From: Candidatus Eiseniibacteriota bacterium
GTDB lineage: Bacteria > Eisenbacteria > RBG-16-71-46 > CAIMUX01
Assembly: GCA_020633975.1 (NCBI GenBank)
Contig: JACKCR010000002.1
Span: forward strand, 1,178,001 to 1,242,000
DNA: 64,000 nt
Direction of reading: 5' to 3'
Part shown: positions 1-7,794 of the stretch, piece by piece
How positions within the stretch are numbered: the first letter of the stretch is position 1
Layout: every line of letters starts with the position of its first letter
Notes under the pieces: generated by a model
What the model saw: the letters and a program-made list of their open reading frames with translations, nothing else
Told to the model about the DNA's origin: nothing
Database searches by the model: none
Made by a program: the position numbers and the translations under genes

Positions 1-653
1 TCCGACACGCCCGGCGGGTCCGTGGTCGGAAGGCGGATCGCCGCCGCCGCGCTCTCCGGCAATCGACTCGTCCTCGACCACAGCCGCGACATCAACCTCG
101 CCGCCGCGATCGTCCTCCGCGCCGACATCGCCGGCCGGTCCGTCGCTGTCAGCATCGGAGGCGAAAGCCCGCGCGACCTTCTCGTCCAAGCATCTCTCCA
201 CCTCGAGAGGCCGCTCGGTCTCGGCTCCTGCTTCTACTCCGCCTTCCTCGAAGTCGCAAAGCCCGGCCGCGCCCGTCTCGCCTCGCGCTTCCGAAGCCAT
301 TGGGGAGACTCCGCGCCCCCCTCGGTGTCGTCGAACTCGCGTCCGACCTCGCCCTCCCACTCCTCTCCGCCATCTGGCTCCAGGAAGGACCGGTGAAGGA
401 AGGCCGCCAACTCTACGCCTCGCGCGACGCCCTCCTCGAGGAACTGAGGGACCTCTACCTCCGCCGGGACCTCGAACGTCAGGTACGGGAAACCGGCGCG
501 CAGATCCAGAGCCAGATCCAGAGCAAGATCGAGGAAACCCAAGCAACGCTCCAAGCCGAGGTCACGAAGGTGCAGACGCAACTCCAGCAGCAGGTCCAGC
601 GCCTGCTCCATCAGGTCCTCCCCCCGCGCGACCGGAAGGACGACAGACCGTGA
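1..653 (+). pseudogene. C-terminal part of a coiled-coil (AsmA/TIGR03545-like?) protein, frameshifted
   Basis: The gene enters from the left edge. Frame 1 is open from base 1 with strong GC3 bias up to about 315; the coding signal then moves to frame 3, which ends at 653. The switch falls on a run of six C at 316-321. One more C would join the frames and give ...GDSAP-PLGVVELASDLALPLL.... The last 75 or so residues (about 400-640) are rich in Gln, Glu and Lys with heptad spacing, a terminal coiled coil. A beta-rich stretch, then an ELASDLALPLLSAI-type segment and a coiled-coil tail resembles the C-terminus of TIGR03545/AsmA-like envelope proteins; that family call is inference. The frameshift may be real or a homopolymer sequencing error. 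Confidence 0.5.
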
Positions 654-654
654 T

Positions 655-857
655 CCACGGCGGAGGGCGTGACGGCGGCGGGCGAGTCGGCGTGGCGCCG
701 GCGGAGGGCGCGACGGCGGCGGAGAGCGTGGCGCCGGCGGAGAGCGTGAGGGCGGCGGAGAGCGTGATGGCGGCGGGGAGCGTGAGGGCGGCGGACACAG
801 TGACGTCGGCGGACAACCTGGCGTCGGCTGCATTGGCGACCAGGGCCGGAGACACGT
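655..857. repeat. GC-rich 18-bp imperfect tandem repeat
   Basis: Units close to GCGGCGGAGAGCGTGAGG recur, most regular between 700 and 810. A 69-codon reading frame (650-859, GTG overlapping the preceding stop) translates them as AAESV/APAESV. Its composition is entirely dictated by the repeat, so I treat the stretch as a minisatellite between two genes rather than a gene. Confidence 0.65.
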
Positions 858-860
858 AGC

Positions 861-1499
861 TTGACGCTCTCCCGCCTCTCAGAACGACTTCGAGACGTCC
901 TCACAGGAGAACTGCCCGGCGCCGATGCCCACCGGATCGCCTGGCCGGACCACCTCCCTCGGCGCGGCCCCGACGAAGTCCTCGACGACTACCGAGACGC
1001 CGCCGTCATGGTGCTGCTCTTTCCCAGGGACGGGCAGGTGCTGATCCCGCTCGTCGAACGCCCTACCACCATGCCCCACCACCCCGGCCAGATCGCCTGC
1101 CCCGGCGGTCGGCTCGAACCTGGAGAGGACGGCGCCACCGCCGCGTTGCGGGAGCTGGAGGAAGAGCTTGGGGTGCCCCCCGGGGACGTCGAACTACTGG
1201 GAGAGCTCAGCACCATCTGGATCCCCGTGAGCGGATTCCGCGTCCAGCCGTTCGTCGGCGTCGCCCGGAACGAGCCCACCTGGATACCCGACGGTCGAGA
1301 GGTCCAGCAGCTCCTGTTCGCCGAACCCAGTGACCTGGCCCGACGCGGCCCCACCGGGCTCTATCGGCGTCATCGAGACGGCATGGACTTCGAAGCGCCA
1401 GCCTACGAGGTCGGCGCCCGACTCGTCTGGGGAGCCACCGCGCTTCTCCTGGCGGAGCTCGGAGAGATCTGGAAACGACTGCCTTTGGAGGATCAGTGA
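861..1499 (+). CDS. Nudix hydrolase, CoA pyrophosphatase (NudL/YeaB-like)
   Basis: Predicted to cleave the pyrophosphate of CoA or its derivatives in the cytoplasm. The 212-residue protein carries a full Nudix box, G-x5-E-x7-REUxEExGU, at about residues 81-103. Just before it is the HHPGQIACPGG segment, which matches the NuCoA/UPF0035 signature (L.R......H.GQ..FPGG) that separates CoA pyrophosphatases from other Nudix enzymes. The only start that fits is TTG at 861, about 10 nt after a GGAG; it follows the tandem repeat directly. The stop overlaps the purU GTG by 4 nt, implying translational coupling. Substrate beyond the CoA signature is inference. Confidence 0.85.
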   Translation: MTLSRLSERLRDVLTGELPGADAHRIAWPDHLPRRGPDEVLDDYRDAAVMVLLFPRDGQVLIPLVERPTTMPHHPGQIACPGGRLEPGEDGATAALRELEEELGVPPGDVELLGELSTIWIPVSGFRVQPFVGVARNEPTWIPDGREVQQLLFAEPSDLARRGPTGLYRRHRDGMDFEAPAYEVGARLVWGATALLLAELGEIWKRLPLEDQ

Positions 1500-2431
1500 C
1501 CCGTCCGCAGGATTCCCGCGCTCAGAGCCCGAACACCAGCAGCACATCGAGCGAGACGCCGAACCGGCCTGCGGGCCGAACCAGCCCGACGGCGACGATC
1601 CTCCTCAGCTGCCCCGAGCAGCCCGGCGTCGTCGCCAGACTCGCCGGGTTCCTGTCTGGCCACGGCGGCAACATCACACACTCCGACAACCACACCGACT
1701 TCGCCGCAAAGCTCTTCCTCACGCGGATCGAGTGGCAGCTGGACGGATTCGACCTTGCAAGAGACGAGATCCCGCTCGCCTTCGCCCCGATCGCCGCAGA
1801 ACTGGGCGCCGACTGGTCCCTCGCCTACTCCGACATCGTCCCCAGAGTCGCGCTCTTCGTGAGCAAGCAGGAGCACTGTCTCCTCGACCTTCTCTGGCGA
1901 CACCGCGCCGGCGAACTCCACGCCGAGATCCCGCTGGTCGTCAGCAATCACGACGCGCTCCGCGGCGAAGTCGAACGCGAAGGCATCCAGTTCGTCCACC
2001 TACCCGTGACGAGGGAGTCGAAGTCAGAGGTCGAAGCCCAGGAACTCGCACTCCTACGCGAACACCGGATCGACCTCGTCGTCCTCGCGAAGTACATGCA
2101 GGTCCTGAGCGACGACTTCATCGACCGCGGCCCGCGCGTCCTCAACATCCACCACTCCTTCCTCCCCGCCTTCGTCGGCGCCAAGCCCTACCACCAAGCC
2201 TACGACCGCGGCGTCAAGATCATCGGCGCCACCGCCCACTACGTGACCCCCGAACTCGACGCCGGCCCCATCATCGAACAAGACGTCGCCCGCGTCAGCC
2301 ACCGCGACGGAATCAGCGACCTCATCCGAAAAGGCAAAGACCTCGAACGCGTCGTCCTCGCCCGCGCAGTCCGCTTGCACTTGATGAACCGGGTGCTGGT
2401 GTACGGCAACAAGACGGTCGTGTTCGGTTGA
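1496..2431 (+). CDS. purU: Formyltetrahydrofolate deformylase PurU
   Basis: Hydrolyses 10-formyl-THF to formate and THF, balancing the one-carbon pool and feeding formate to purine synthesis. 311 residues: an N-terminal ACT-like domain (about 35-110, starting ILLSCPEQPGVVARLAGFL) and a formyltransferase-fold domain (about 115-311). The catalytic Asn/His are in NIHHSFLPAF and the Asp is in ELDAGPII, the same triad as GAR transformylase; GATAHYV is also present. About 30 low-complexity residues precede the ACT domain, so the protein is slightly longer than the usual 280-290. The GTG start at 1496 overlaps the Nudix stop (GTGA). A repeat array starts 27 bp after the stop. Confidence 0.95.
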   Translation: MTRPQDSRAQSPNTSSTSSETPNRPAGRTSPTATILLSCPEQPGVVARLAGFLSGHGGNITHSDNHTDFAAKLFLTRIEWQLDGFDLARDEIPLAFAPIAAELGADWSLAYSDIVPRVALFVSKQEHCLLDLLWRHRAGELHAEIPLVVSNHDALRGEVEREGIQFVHLPVTRESKSEVEAQELALLREHRIDLVVLAKYMQVLSDDFIDRGPRVLNIHHSFLPAFVGAKPYHQAYDRGVKIIGATAHYVTPELDAGPIIEQDVARVSHRDGISDLIRKGKDLERVVLARAVRLHLMNRVLVYGNKTVVFG

Positions 2432-2457
2432 GATAGTCGAGCGAGCTGCGAGTCGGG

Positions 2458-2640
2458 ACTCTCAATGCGGTCGTGACCGTGGCAGACCGGCCGTCGAAAC
2501 TCTCAACGGGTAGTGACCGCCGCGAGCCACCCGTCGAACTCTCAATCGATAGTGACCGTGGCAGGCCGGCCGTCGAACTCTCAATGCGGTAGTGAAAGTG
2601 GCAGAGCGACTGTCGAACTCCCAATGCGGTGGTGATCACC
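2458..2640 (+). repeat. Tandem array of five ~40-bp repeats (core ACTCTCAATGCGGTAGTGA)
   Basis: Five diverged copies of ACTCTCAATGCGGTAGTGA begin at about 2458, 2499, 2538, 2577 and 2617, so the period is 39-41 bp. The intervening 20 bp also resemble each other (CCGTGGCAGACCGGCCGTCG-like), so the true unit is about 40 bp. The array begins 27 bp after the purU stop. Degenerate copies in either orientation occur at 3769, 10384-10482, 12131-12190 and 14469. No integrase or transposase gene is nearby. Function unknown. Confidence 0.85.
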
Positions 2641-3090
2641 CCGCGGCGAGCTGCTCCGAAACCACGACGGCCATAACAACCGTCGTCGCACGTTCAACCC
2701 GCACCATGTCCGACCAACGGCGACGCCTACAAACTCGGCGGGGCGGACCGATACCACCGCCGCAACGCGAGGGACACAAACCGTGCCCGCTCCGCACAGT
2801 TTAATCTTCCGAACGCCACTTATACTTCTTGACAGCATTTCGCACCGCTGTCGACACGAAGTCGACATACGGTCTCCCTGTCACACCAGAAGGGGCCTAG
2901 GCGCCCCTGTACACAACGATCCACGACGTCGTGCCCCTCGACGACCCTCCCGTCGCTACAGCACTCCTCCGCGCACCTGAGAGACCCCAAAACCACGCAT
3001 GGTAGGTTGTACTCGTTGGTCACGGCTCCTTCATCAAGCCGACGACGAACGCGGAACCACTCAACGACCGCGAATCAACCGGAGTACCTC
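2641..3090. other. Intergenic stretch with a short hairpin, no gene seen
   Basis: 450 bp without a credible reading frame. It contains one inverted repeat, AGGGGC-ctaggc-GCCCCT (2891-2908), without a T-run, and a TATACT at 2821 that could be a -10 element for the following HNH gene but lacks a good -35. It is noticeably more AT-rich near 2800-2840 than its surroundings. Confidence 0.4.
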
Positions 3091-4436
3091 ATGCGCCAAA
3101 CACTCTCTCCGCCCGGTCTCCCCATTCGGAGGCTCACCGACTCGCAACTCGTCGAACACGCAGATCTTGCGGTTCGGAGAGAACGCGCGTCCGTGATCGA
3201 TCTGCTCGAGTCGCTTGCCGAGATCGATCGCCGATCCCTCTATCTGCGTCAAGGTTACTCCTCGCTCTTCGACTACTGCACCAGACGCTGGAAGTACGCC
3301 CCCGCCACCGCCGGTCGCTACATTGCAGCCGCCCGAGCCGCGGCACGCTTTCCCCAAGTACGAACGCTGCTCGACGCAGGGCGCTTGACCGTCTGCGCAG
3401 CCGCCCGACTGGCCAGCACGCTCAACGCAGAGAACTGCGACGAACTGACGTCGCGTGCTGCTGGCCGTACTTTCGCTGAGGTCGAGACCCTGGTCGAAGC
3501 CAGGCGGACAGCACCGCGAGTCCCGGATCGAATCCGGATGATCGGCGTGTCGCGCCCGACAAACCCGGCCTCCGCGCCCCTGTCGCTCGCGCTGGATGGA
3601 GAGTCGCGCACGCAGCGTTGCGAAGTTGGCACGGGCGCGGCGACCCGGGACGAGCGATCCGCGGAAGAACGACGAGGTTCACCCGGTTGCGAACGCCCCG
3701 CAGACCGCTGTCCCCAGCAATCCGAAGACAGGAGCGCCGCCCCGGATCGGCCGGCGGACGGCGCTACCAACTCCCAATACGGTAGCGCCCGCTCTCAGCC
3801 GACGCCCGAACGAGAGCTCCGCTATGAGATCCGGTTCTCCGCTCGGCAGAGATTCGTCGAGAAGCTCGAACGTGCGAAGTCGATCTGCTCGAACAAGGCG
3901 GACCTGGAGTCCGTTCTCGAGAGGGCCCTCGACGAGCTACTCGATCGTCGCGACCCCGAGCGTCGGTCGGAGCGGCGTGCACGCCGAGTCGCGAAGAGGC
4001 GCGCACCCGGACCTACGCCGGGACCCATCAAGGCATCGACACCGACATCCACTAAGCGAGCCACGCCTACACCCACGCCGCACCCCGCGAAGGGAGCCAC
4101 ACTCGTATCGACACCGACATCCGCGAAGGGAACCGCCATCGGGCCGACTCCGCAACCGCCGTTGCACCGTCGAGGCCCGAACCCCACACCGCCAACCGAA
4201 CCCGCCCCTCGGACCCGTCACATCCCGGTCGACGTACGCGACCAAGTCTTCCGACGCGACGGCGGTCAATGCACATACGTCAGTCCATCGGGGTTTCGCG
4301 CGCGTCGCGGGTGTTCTTGCAGTTCGACCACCTCGTCCCGTACAGACACGGCGGAAGGCATACGCTGAGCAACCTCAGACTCCGCTGCGGACGACACAAT
4401 CGAATGCGAGAAGACCTAGGTGGCGGTTCCGCGTGA
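3091..4436 (+). pseudogene. HNH endonuclease (DUF222-type), frameshifted in the HNH domain
   Basis: The N-terminal part (residues 1-150, LYLRQGYSSLFDYC...RYIAAARAAARFP) matches the helical domain of widespread HNH endonucleases, followed by a low-complexity linker rich in Pro/Thr/Arg. The HNH domain starts RHIPVDVRDQVFRRDGGQC, then the frame is lost near 4300-4310 in GCGCGCGTCGCGG. One base missing there restores FLQFDHLVPYRHGGRH, TLSNLRLRCGRHNRM and a stop at 4434-4436, which is exactly the family C-terminus with the catalytic FDH. As written, translation stops at 4368 without the active site. Start chosen at ATG 3091 (GGAG 7 nt upstream); a longer frame from 3007 lacks homology. The linker contains one copy of the dispersed repeat. 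Confidence 0.8.
3769..3788 (+). repeat. Single copy of the dispersed repeat inside the HNH gene linker
   Basis: AACTCCCAATACGGTAGCG differs only slightly from the copy at 2616 (AACTCCCAATGCGGTGGTG). It lies in the low-complexity linker between the helical and HNH domains, so the repeat seems to have inserted into, or been copied into, coding DNA. Confidence 0.5.
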
Positions 4437-4479
4437 TGGATGAGAGACAGCTATAGCCATAGCTATACCTAGACCAAGA

Positions 4480-4662
4480 CTAGTCCGTCCCAACGTTGCG
4501 AAGGAACCAGACCATCGCCCACAGAATCACACAGGACAACGAAGTGAGCAGCAAGACCACGGATCGGACGCCGCGGTCCGCGAAACGACGAGATGCGACC
4601 AAGCCGAGCAGGGCGATCGAGACTGTCACAAGCACCGCAAACGCGAACGGTCCAGACACCAT
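4480..4662 (-). CDS. Small two-helix membrane protein
   Basis: 60 residues with two hydrophobic segments (about 6-24 and 34-56) separated by a basic turn (SRRFADRGVR), the layout of a small bitopic hairpin membrane protein. A GGAGGTG sits directly before the GTG-ATG pair, so the start could be GTG 4665 or ATG 4662. It lies between the HNH remnant and pyrE on the same strand as pyrE. I recognise no family; assignment as a real gene rests on the hydrophobic pattern and the Shine-Dalgarno match. Confidence 0.4.
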   Translation of the reverse strand: MVSGPFAFAVLVTVSIALLGLVASRRFADRGVRSVVLLLTSLSCVILWAMVWFLRNVGTD

Positions 4663-4730
4663 CACCTCCGGCCGCCCGCCTCATGCGGCCAGGCTCGAGC
4701 TCAGACGCCCGAAGTCGGGCTTCCCTCGCT

Positions 4731-5249
4731 TCAGCCGTCGAGGTCAGACTTCGTAAACAGTGATCGAAGCCTCAGTCCTCTCGACGACAGCGCCTCCACC
4801 CCACCCGCTTGACGATCGATCACGCAGACGACGTCGTCCACGATGGCACCCGCCCGGCGTAGTTCCTCGCACGATTCGAGAACCTGACCGCCCGATGTCA
4901 CGACGTCCTCCACGATCAGAAGCCGCCGGCCCGCAATCTCACATCCTTCCGCGAGTCGACAGGTGCCGTAGCTCTTCGCCTGCTTCCGCACGAACACTAC
5001 GGGAAGCCCCGTGCGGAGTGAGAGGGCCGTCGCGACGGGCACCCCACCGAGCTCGAGGCCCGCCAGTGCGTCGATACCCGAAGGCAAGAGATCCGCCAGC
5101 GCACCGGCGATCGCGTTCAGCAACTTGGGATCGGACTCGAACTGGTACTTGTCGAAGTACTCTGCGGATGTTGACCCCGACCGGAGACGGAACTCCCCGT
5201 GGAGACGCGACACCCGGTTGATCTCCTTGGCTAGTGACTCGTGCTCCAT
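4731..5249 (-). CDS. pyrE: Orotate phosphoribosyltransferase
   Basis: Joins orotate and PRPP to give OMP in pyrimidine synthesis. 172 residues with the type I PRTase fold: the flexible loop VFVRKQAKSYGTC, and the PRPP motif LLIVEDVVTSGGQV at about residues 115-128. The frame is open further upstream, but ATG 5249 has a GGAG 8 nt upstream and gives the normal family N-terminus. Length is at the short end of the family (170-215). It stands alone; the rest of the pyrimidine pathway is not nearby except pyrH. Confidence 0.92.
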   Translation of the reverse strand: MEHESLAKEINRVSRLHGEFRLRSGSTSAEYFDKYQFESDPKLLNAIAGALADLLPSGIDALAGLELGGVPVATALSLRTGLPVVFVRKQAKSYGTCRLAEGCEIAGRRLLIVEDVVTSGGQVLESCEELRRAGAIVDDVVCVIDRQAGGVEALSSRGLRLRSLFTKSDLDG

Positions 5250-5355
5250 TCGCGCTCCATCCGTCCGGCAAACTGCGTCCAACAGGCGCCTACCAAGACC
5301 CCTGCCGTCCAACTCGGCGTCCCAGTGGCTTCCGACCGAAACGGCGCCCGTCCAA

Positions 5356-5802
5356 CTATCCAACCTCCGCTTCGTCGCACTCCTCCCGCCCATTACCAGG
5401 CACCGGGCCATCGATGAGAGGCAGGGCGCGGCCCCCTGCTGTCGCGTCGGCGGCGGGGAACACGCCCTTCGGTCCGAACAGAGAATGAGGATGGAGGTCC
5501 AGATCCAATCGCAAGCTCACGGGATCGGGCGTCTGCCCGGGGATGACCAGAACCGTGTCGACTCCACATCCGTTGCGGGCGACGGGAACCCTCACCGGCT
5601 CATCGCCCACGACCTGGAAATGCACGACCCCATCTTCGCCCGACGTGTAGAGCATTCCCTGGTAGAAGACACTGGCGTGAGACAAAGGCGCGCCGGTCGC
5701 ATCCTCCCGGACCTGGATTTCCACTCTGTGGTAGCCAGGCGCGGTGGAACCGCCTGAAACCAGCTGCGCGATTGCGATCAACAGGAAACGAACGTCGAAC
5801 AT
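5356..5802 (-). CDS. Secreted protein with a carboxypeptidase-regulatory/PEGA-like domain
   Basis: 148 residues with a signal peptide (about 1-20, FLLIAIAQLVSGGSTA) and one small beta-sandwich-like domain: YHRVEIQVREDATGAPLSHASVFYQ, then a turn-rich GEDGVVHFQV segment, typical of CarboxypepD_reg/PEGA modules that decorate exported proteins. No catalytic residues are visible. ATG 5802 follows AGGAAGTAGG. It probably sits on or outside the outer membrane. Part of a run of minus-strand secreted genes ending at pyrE. Precise role unknown. Confidence 0.6.
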   Translation of the reverse strand: MFDVRFLLIAIAQLVSGGSTAPGYHRVEIQVREDATGAPLSHASVFYQGMLYTSGEDGVVHFQVVGDEPVRVPVARNGCGVDTVLVIPGQTPDPVSLRLDLDLHPHSLFGPKGVFPAADATAGGRALPLIDGPVPGNGREECDEAEVG

Positions 5803-5928
5803 GGTTCTGACCTACTTCCTACGCTTCTCGAACATCGTAGTGCGCCGGAGAAGGGCTCGGACGGTTCGCGCGTGGACACCCTGCGAAGACCAACGTCATT
5901 TGTGCTCGGATGGCGGCCGGCCTACTCC

Positions 5929-6408
5929 TCACTCTCTCCAGATCGCCTTCGCCCTGCCCCACGAGAGTTCCTGGACAGGCAGGAGAGCGAACTGCACCGG
6001 ACCTCGGATCTCTCCCTCTGGGAAAGCCGTGGTCGTTAGCTGGAAGTAGAGGTTGCCGAACAACCACTCACTGCAAACCGGCCAGTCCCGATCCGGCACT
6101 TCCGTTCGCCTCGGAGTCCAGTCCATGGGCCCAAGCGCCACGACTCCATCGGTACCACCGTTTCCACCGCGCAGTTTGAGTTCCAACGGTGCACCGGCGA
6201 GGCCATCGAACGCCATGTCCCGGATGACGAGCGGCTCGTCTACCTCCTGACACGGATCCCCGGAGGCCCAGCTCAGGACCAACTGCATTCGGCCGGACGA
6301 CTCCGTGCCGGACATGTCGACCACGTACGCCCCGATGTACTGTGCATTGGCCGAACTCGTCAGACCCAGGATCAAGAGAAGCGCGACGCCAAAGAGGTAC
6401 GGACGCAT
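5929..6408 (-). CDS. Secreted CHRD-like domain protein
   Basis: 159 residues. Signal peptide with a clean cleavage site (LLILGLTSSANA-QY). The C-terminal part NLYFQLTTTAFPEGEIRGPV matches the end of CHRD domains (..NVHT..FPGGEIRG..), which occur in exported proteins of many soil and marine bacteria. Start ATG 6408 is preceded by GGGAG at 5 nt; a GTG six bases further upstream overlaps that Shine-Dalgarno and is less likely. Neighbours are other exported proteins on the same strand. The domain call rests on the C-terminal motif only. Confidence 0.6.
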   Translation of the reverse strand: MRPYLFGVALLLILGLTSSANAQYIGAYVVDMSGTESSGRMQLVLSWASGDPCQEVDEPLVIRDMAFDGLAGAPLELKLRGGNGGTDGVVALGPMDWTPRRTEVPDRDWPVCSEWLFGNLYFQLTTTAFPEGEIRGPVQFALLPVQELSWGRAKAIWRE

Positions 6409-6601
6409 CCTCACTCCCTTCTCTCGCGACGGGCTGCCCCCGGTTCAGCGCGCCGTCTGTACACGGAGTGTACGCCGCATGGTCGGAGCGTCGGTCCTGT
6501 TTCTCCAGAAACTCCGTGTGGAAGTGCTGGTCCTCGGGCCATACACGGGGTCCGGGTCCCTCGGCGCTGGTCAAGGCCGAGAGCAGTCTCAGGGCACCAA
6601 C

Positions 6602-6987
6602 TCACGGCACCGAGACGACAAACCTCGTGGAGTCGCGTGCGCCGAACTCGTCTTCTACGGCGACCTGAAGTTCCCGGTGGGACGGTCGGCGTACCCTGGC
6701 ACGAACCAGAAACTGCCCGTGGCACCATCCATCCCCACCTCCGGGCGGTAGCCGTCACGGAACTCCTCGAGCGTCATGAGAACCGCGAGCTGGAAACGCA
6801 GTTCGTCACCGTCGGGATCGAGAGCGGACGCTTGGAGGTGCAGCGTGTCGCCAACGGAACCCGTCGTGTCCGGGAGCTGCGTGATCGTCGGCGGTGCGTT
6901 CAGGGCAGGCGCCCCGGGACCAGGGTCGTCATCGCTACACGCAGCCAAGGTGACGGATCCCACGAGAAGAACTGCCCAACTCCGCAT
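6602..6987 (-). pseudogene. Lipoprotein with an Ig/cadherin-like domain, frameshifted near its C-terminus
   Basis: Signal peptide with lipobox (LLVGSVTLAAC), then PPTITQLPDTTGSVGDTLHL and SALDPDGDELRFQL, the hallmark of a bacterial Ig/cadherin-like repeat. As written, translation stops at 6655 after GNFRSP. With one base added at about 6664 the reading becomes GNFQVAVEDEFGARD..STRFVVSVP and stops at 6602, which is precisely how this domain should finish. So the gene has lost one base, or the sequence has an error. Start ATG 6987 is preceded by GGGGGG. Expected on the periplasmic face or surface. Confidence 0.7.
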
Positions 6988-7186
6988 CGCACGCCCCCCA
7001 GGCAAACCTCGACCCATCACCGCCATCGACCCGCCGATCTTCACTCGCGGCTTCCACCGCCCGGCACTGGAGAATCACCGCACAGGTCCCGCTGCTCCTC
7101 CAGATTCCCTGCGACGCGTGTCGCAAAGTCCGGGACACCGCTCAGCAAGGCAGATTGGCGCAACGAGACCCAACGCAACCTCGATC

Positions 7187-7648
7187 TCAGTCCGCCTTCC
7201 GCCCGATGAGAACACTCGCCATCCATCGCGCGGCGTCCACCTTCGTGCTCGGCTCCGCGTCGCGCGTGGCCAGCACCAGTGCCGTTGCGATCGCACGCTC
7301 CTGGTCCGAACCTGGCGACACCTCGTCGGATCCGGGATTCGCCGGGTGTTCTCCGAGAAAGACGTGCCCCGTGCGGGAGTCTGACATGTCGCCAGCGAGG
7401 ACGACAAGAATCACACCGCCACGGCTGTCGATGAGCTCCACTCCACACGATCCGAGATCTGCGTAGCCGAGATTCCGCTGGACCTCGATGGGGGCGACAA
7501 GGCCGAGTGCGTCGCTGACGGTGGCAGCGGCGCCGGAGGTGTCTCGTTCGACCGCTTCCCACAGGTCACCCAGATCGCGCTTCGGATACTCGGGTGGCCG
7601 CACCTGGTGGTCACTGCGACTCAGGATTGCGATGGCGGCGACACCCAC
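7187..7648 (-). CDS. Membrane-anchored hypothetical protein
   Basis: About 153 residues from the first GTG. In frame upstream the sequence continues RLVATKWTFLIGTLVGVAAIAIL, a basic n-region plus transmembrane helix, and ends at an ATC (7693-7691) that lies 8 nt after GAGGAG. Translation may therefore really start at a rare ATC codon, or a former ATG has mutated; the GTG start at 7648 would cut the helix in half and has no Shine-Dalgarno. The soluble part (GVELIDSRGGVILVVLAGDM..) matches no family I know. It sits among decayed exported genes. Confidence 0.5.
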   Translation of the reverse strand: MGVAAIAILSRSDHQVRPPEYPKRDLGDLWEAVERDTSGAAATVSDALGLVAPIEVQRNLGYADLGSCGVELIDSRGGVILVVLAGDMSDSRTGHVFLGEHPANPGSDEVSPGSDQERAIATALVLATRDAEPSTKVDAARWMASVLIGRKAD

Positions 7649-7794
7649 GAGGGTGCCGATGAGGAAGGTCCACTTCGTGGCGACGAGTCTGATGGGTGCG
7701 TCTCCTCACATTCGCTGCGGATGGAGAATCGAGAAGAGCGCAGAGAGGCGCAACACCGTGGGTGCGGCTAACCGCATTCCACCTACGTCAAACT

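Noticed and set aside
650-859. 69-codon frame starting with GTG that overlaps the preceding stop
   Set aside because: Its sequence is just the translation of an 18-bp GC-rich tandem repeat.
2458-2640. Regularly spaced repeats resembling a small CRISPR array
   Set aside because: The 20-bp cores are diverged from one another, the 20-bp intervals are also similar to each other rather than unique, copies occur in both orientations elsewhere, and no cas gene is present.
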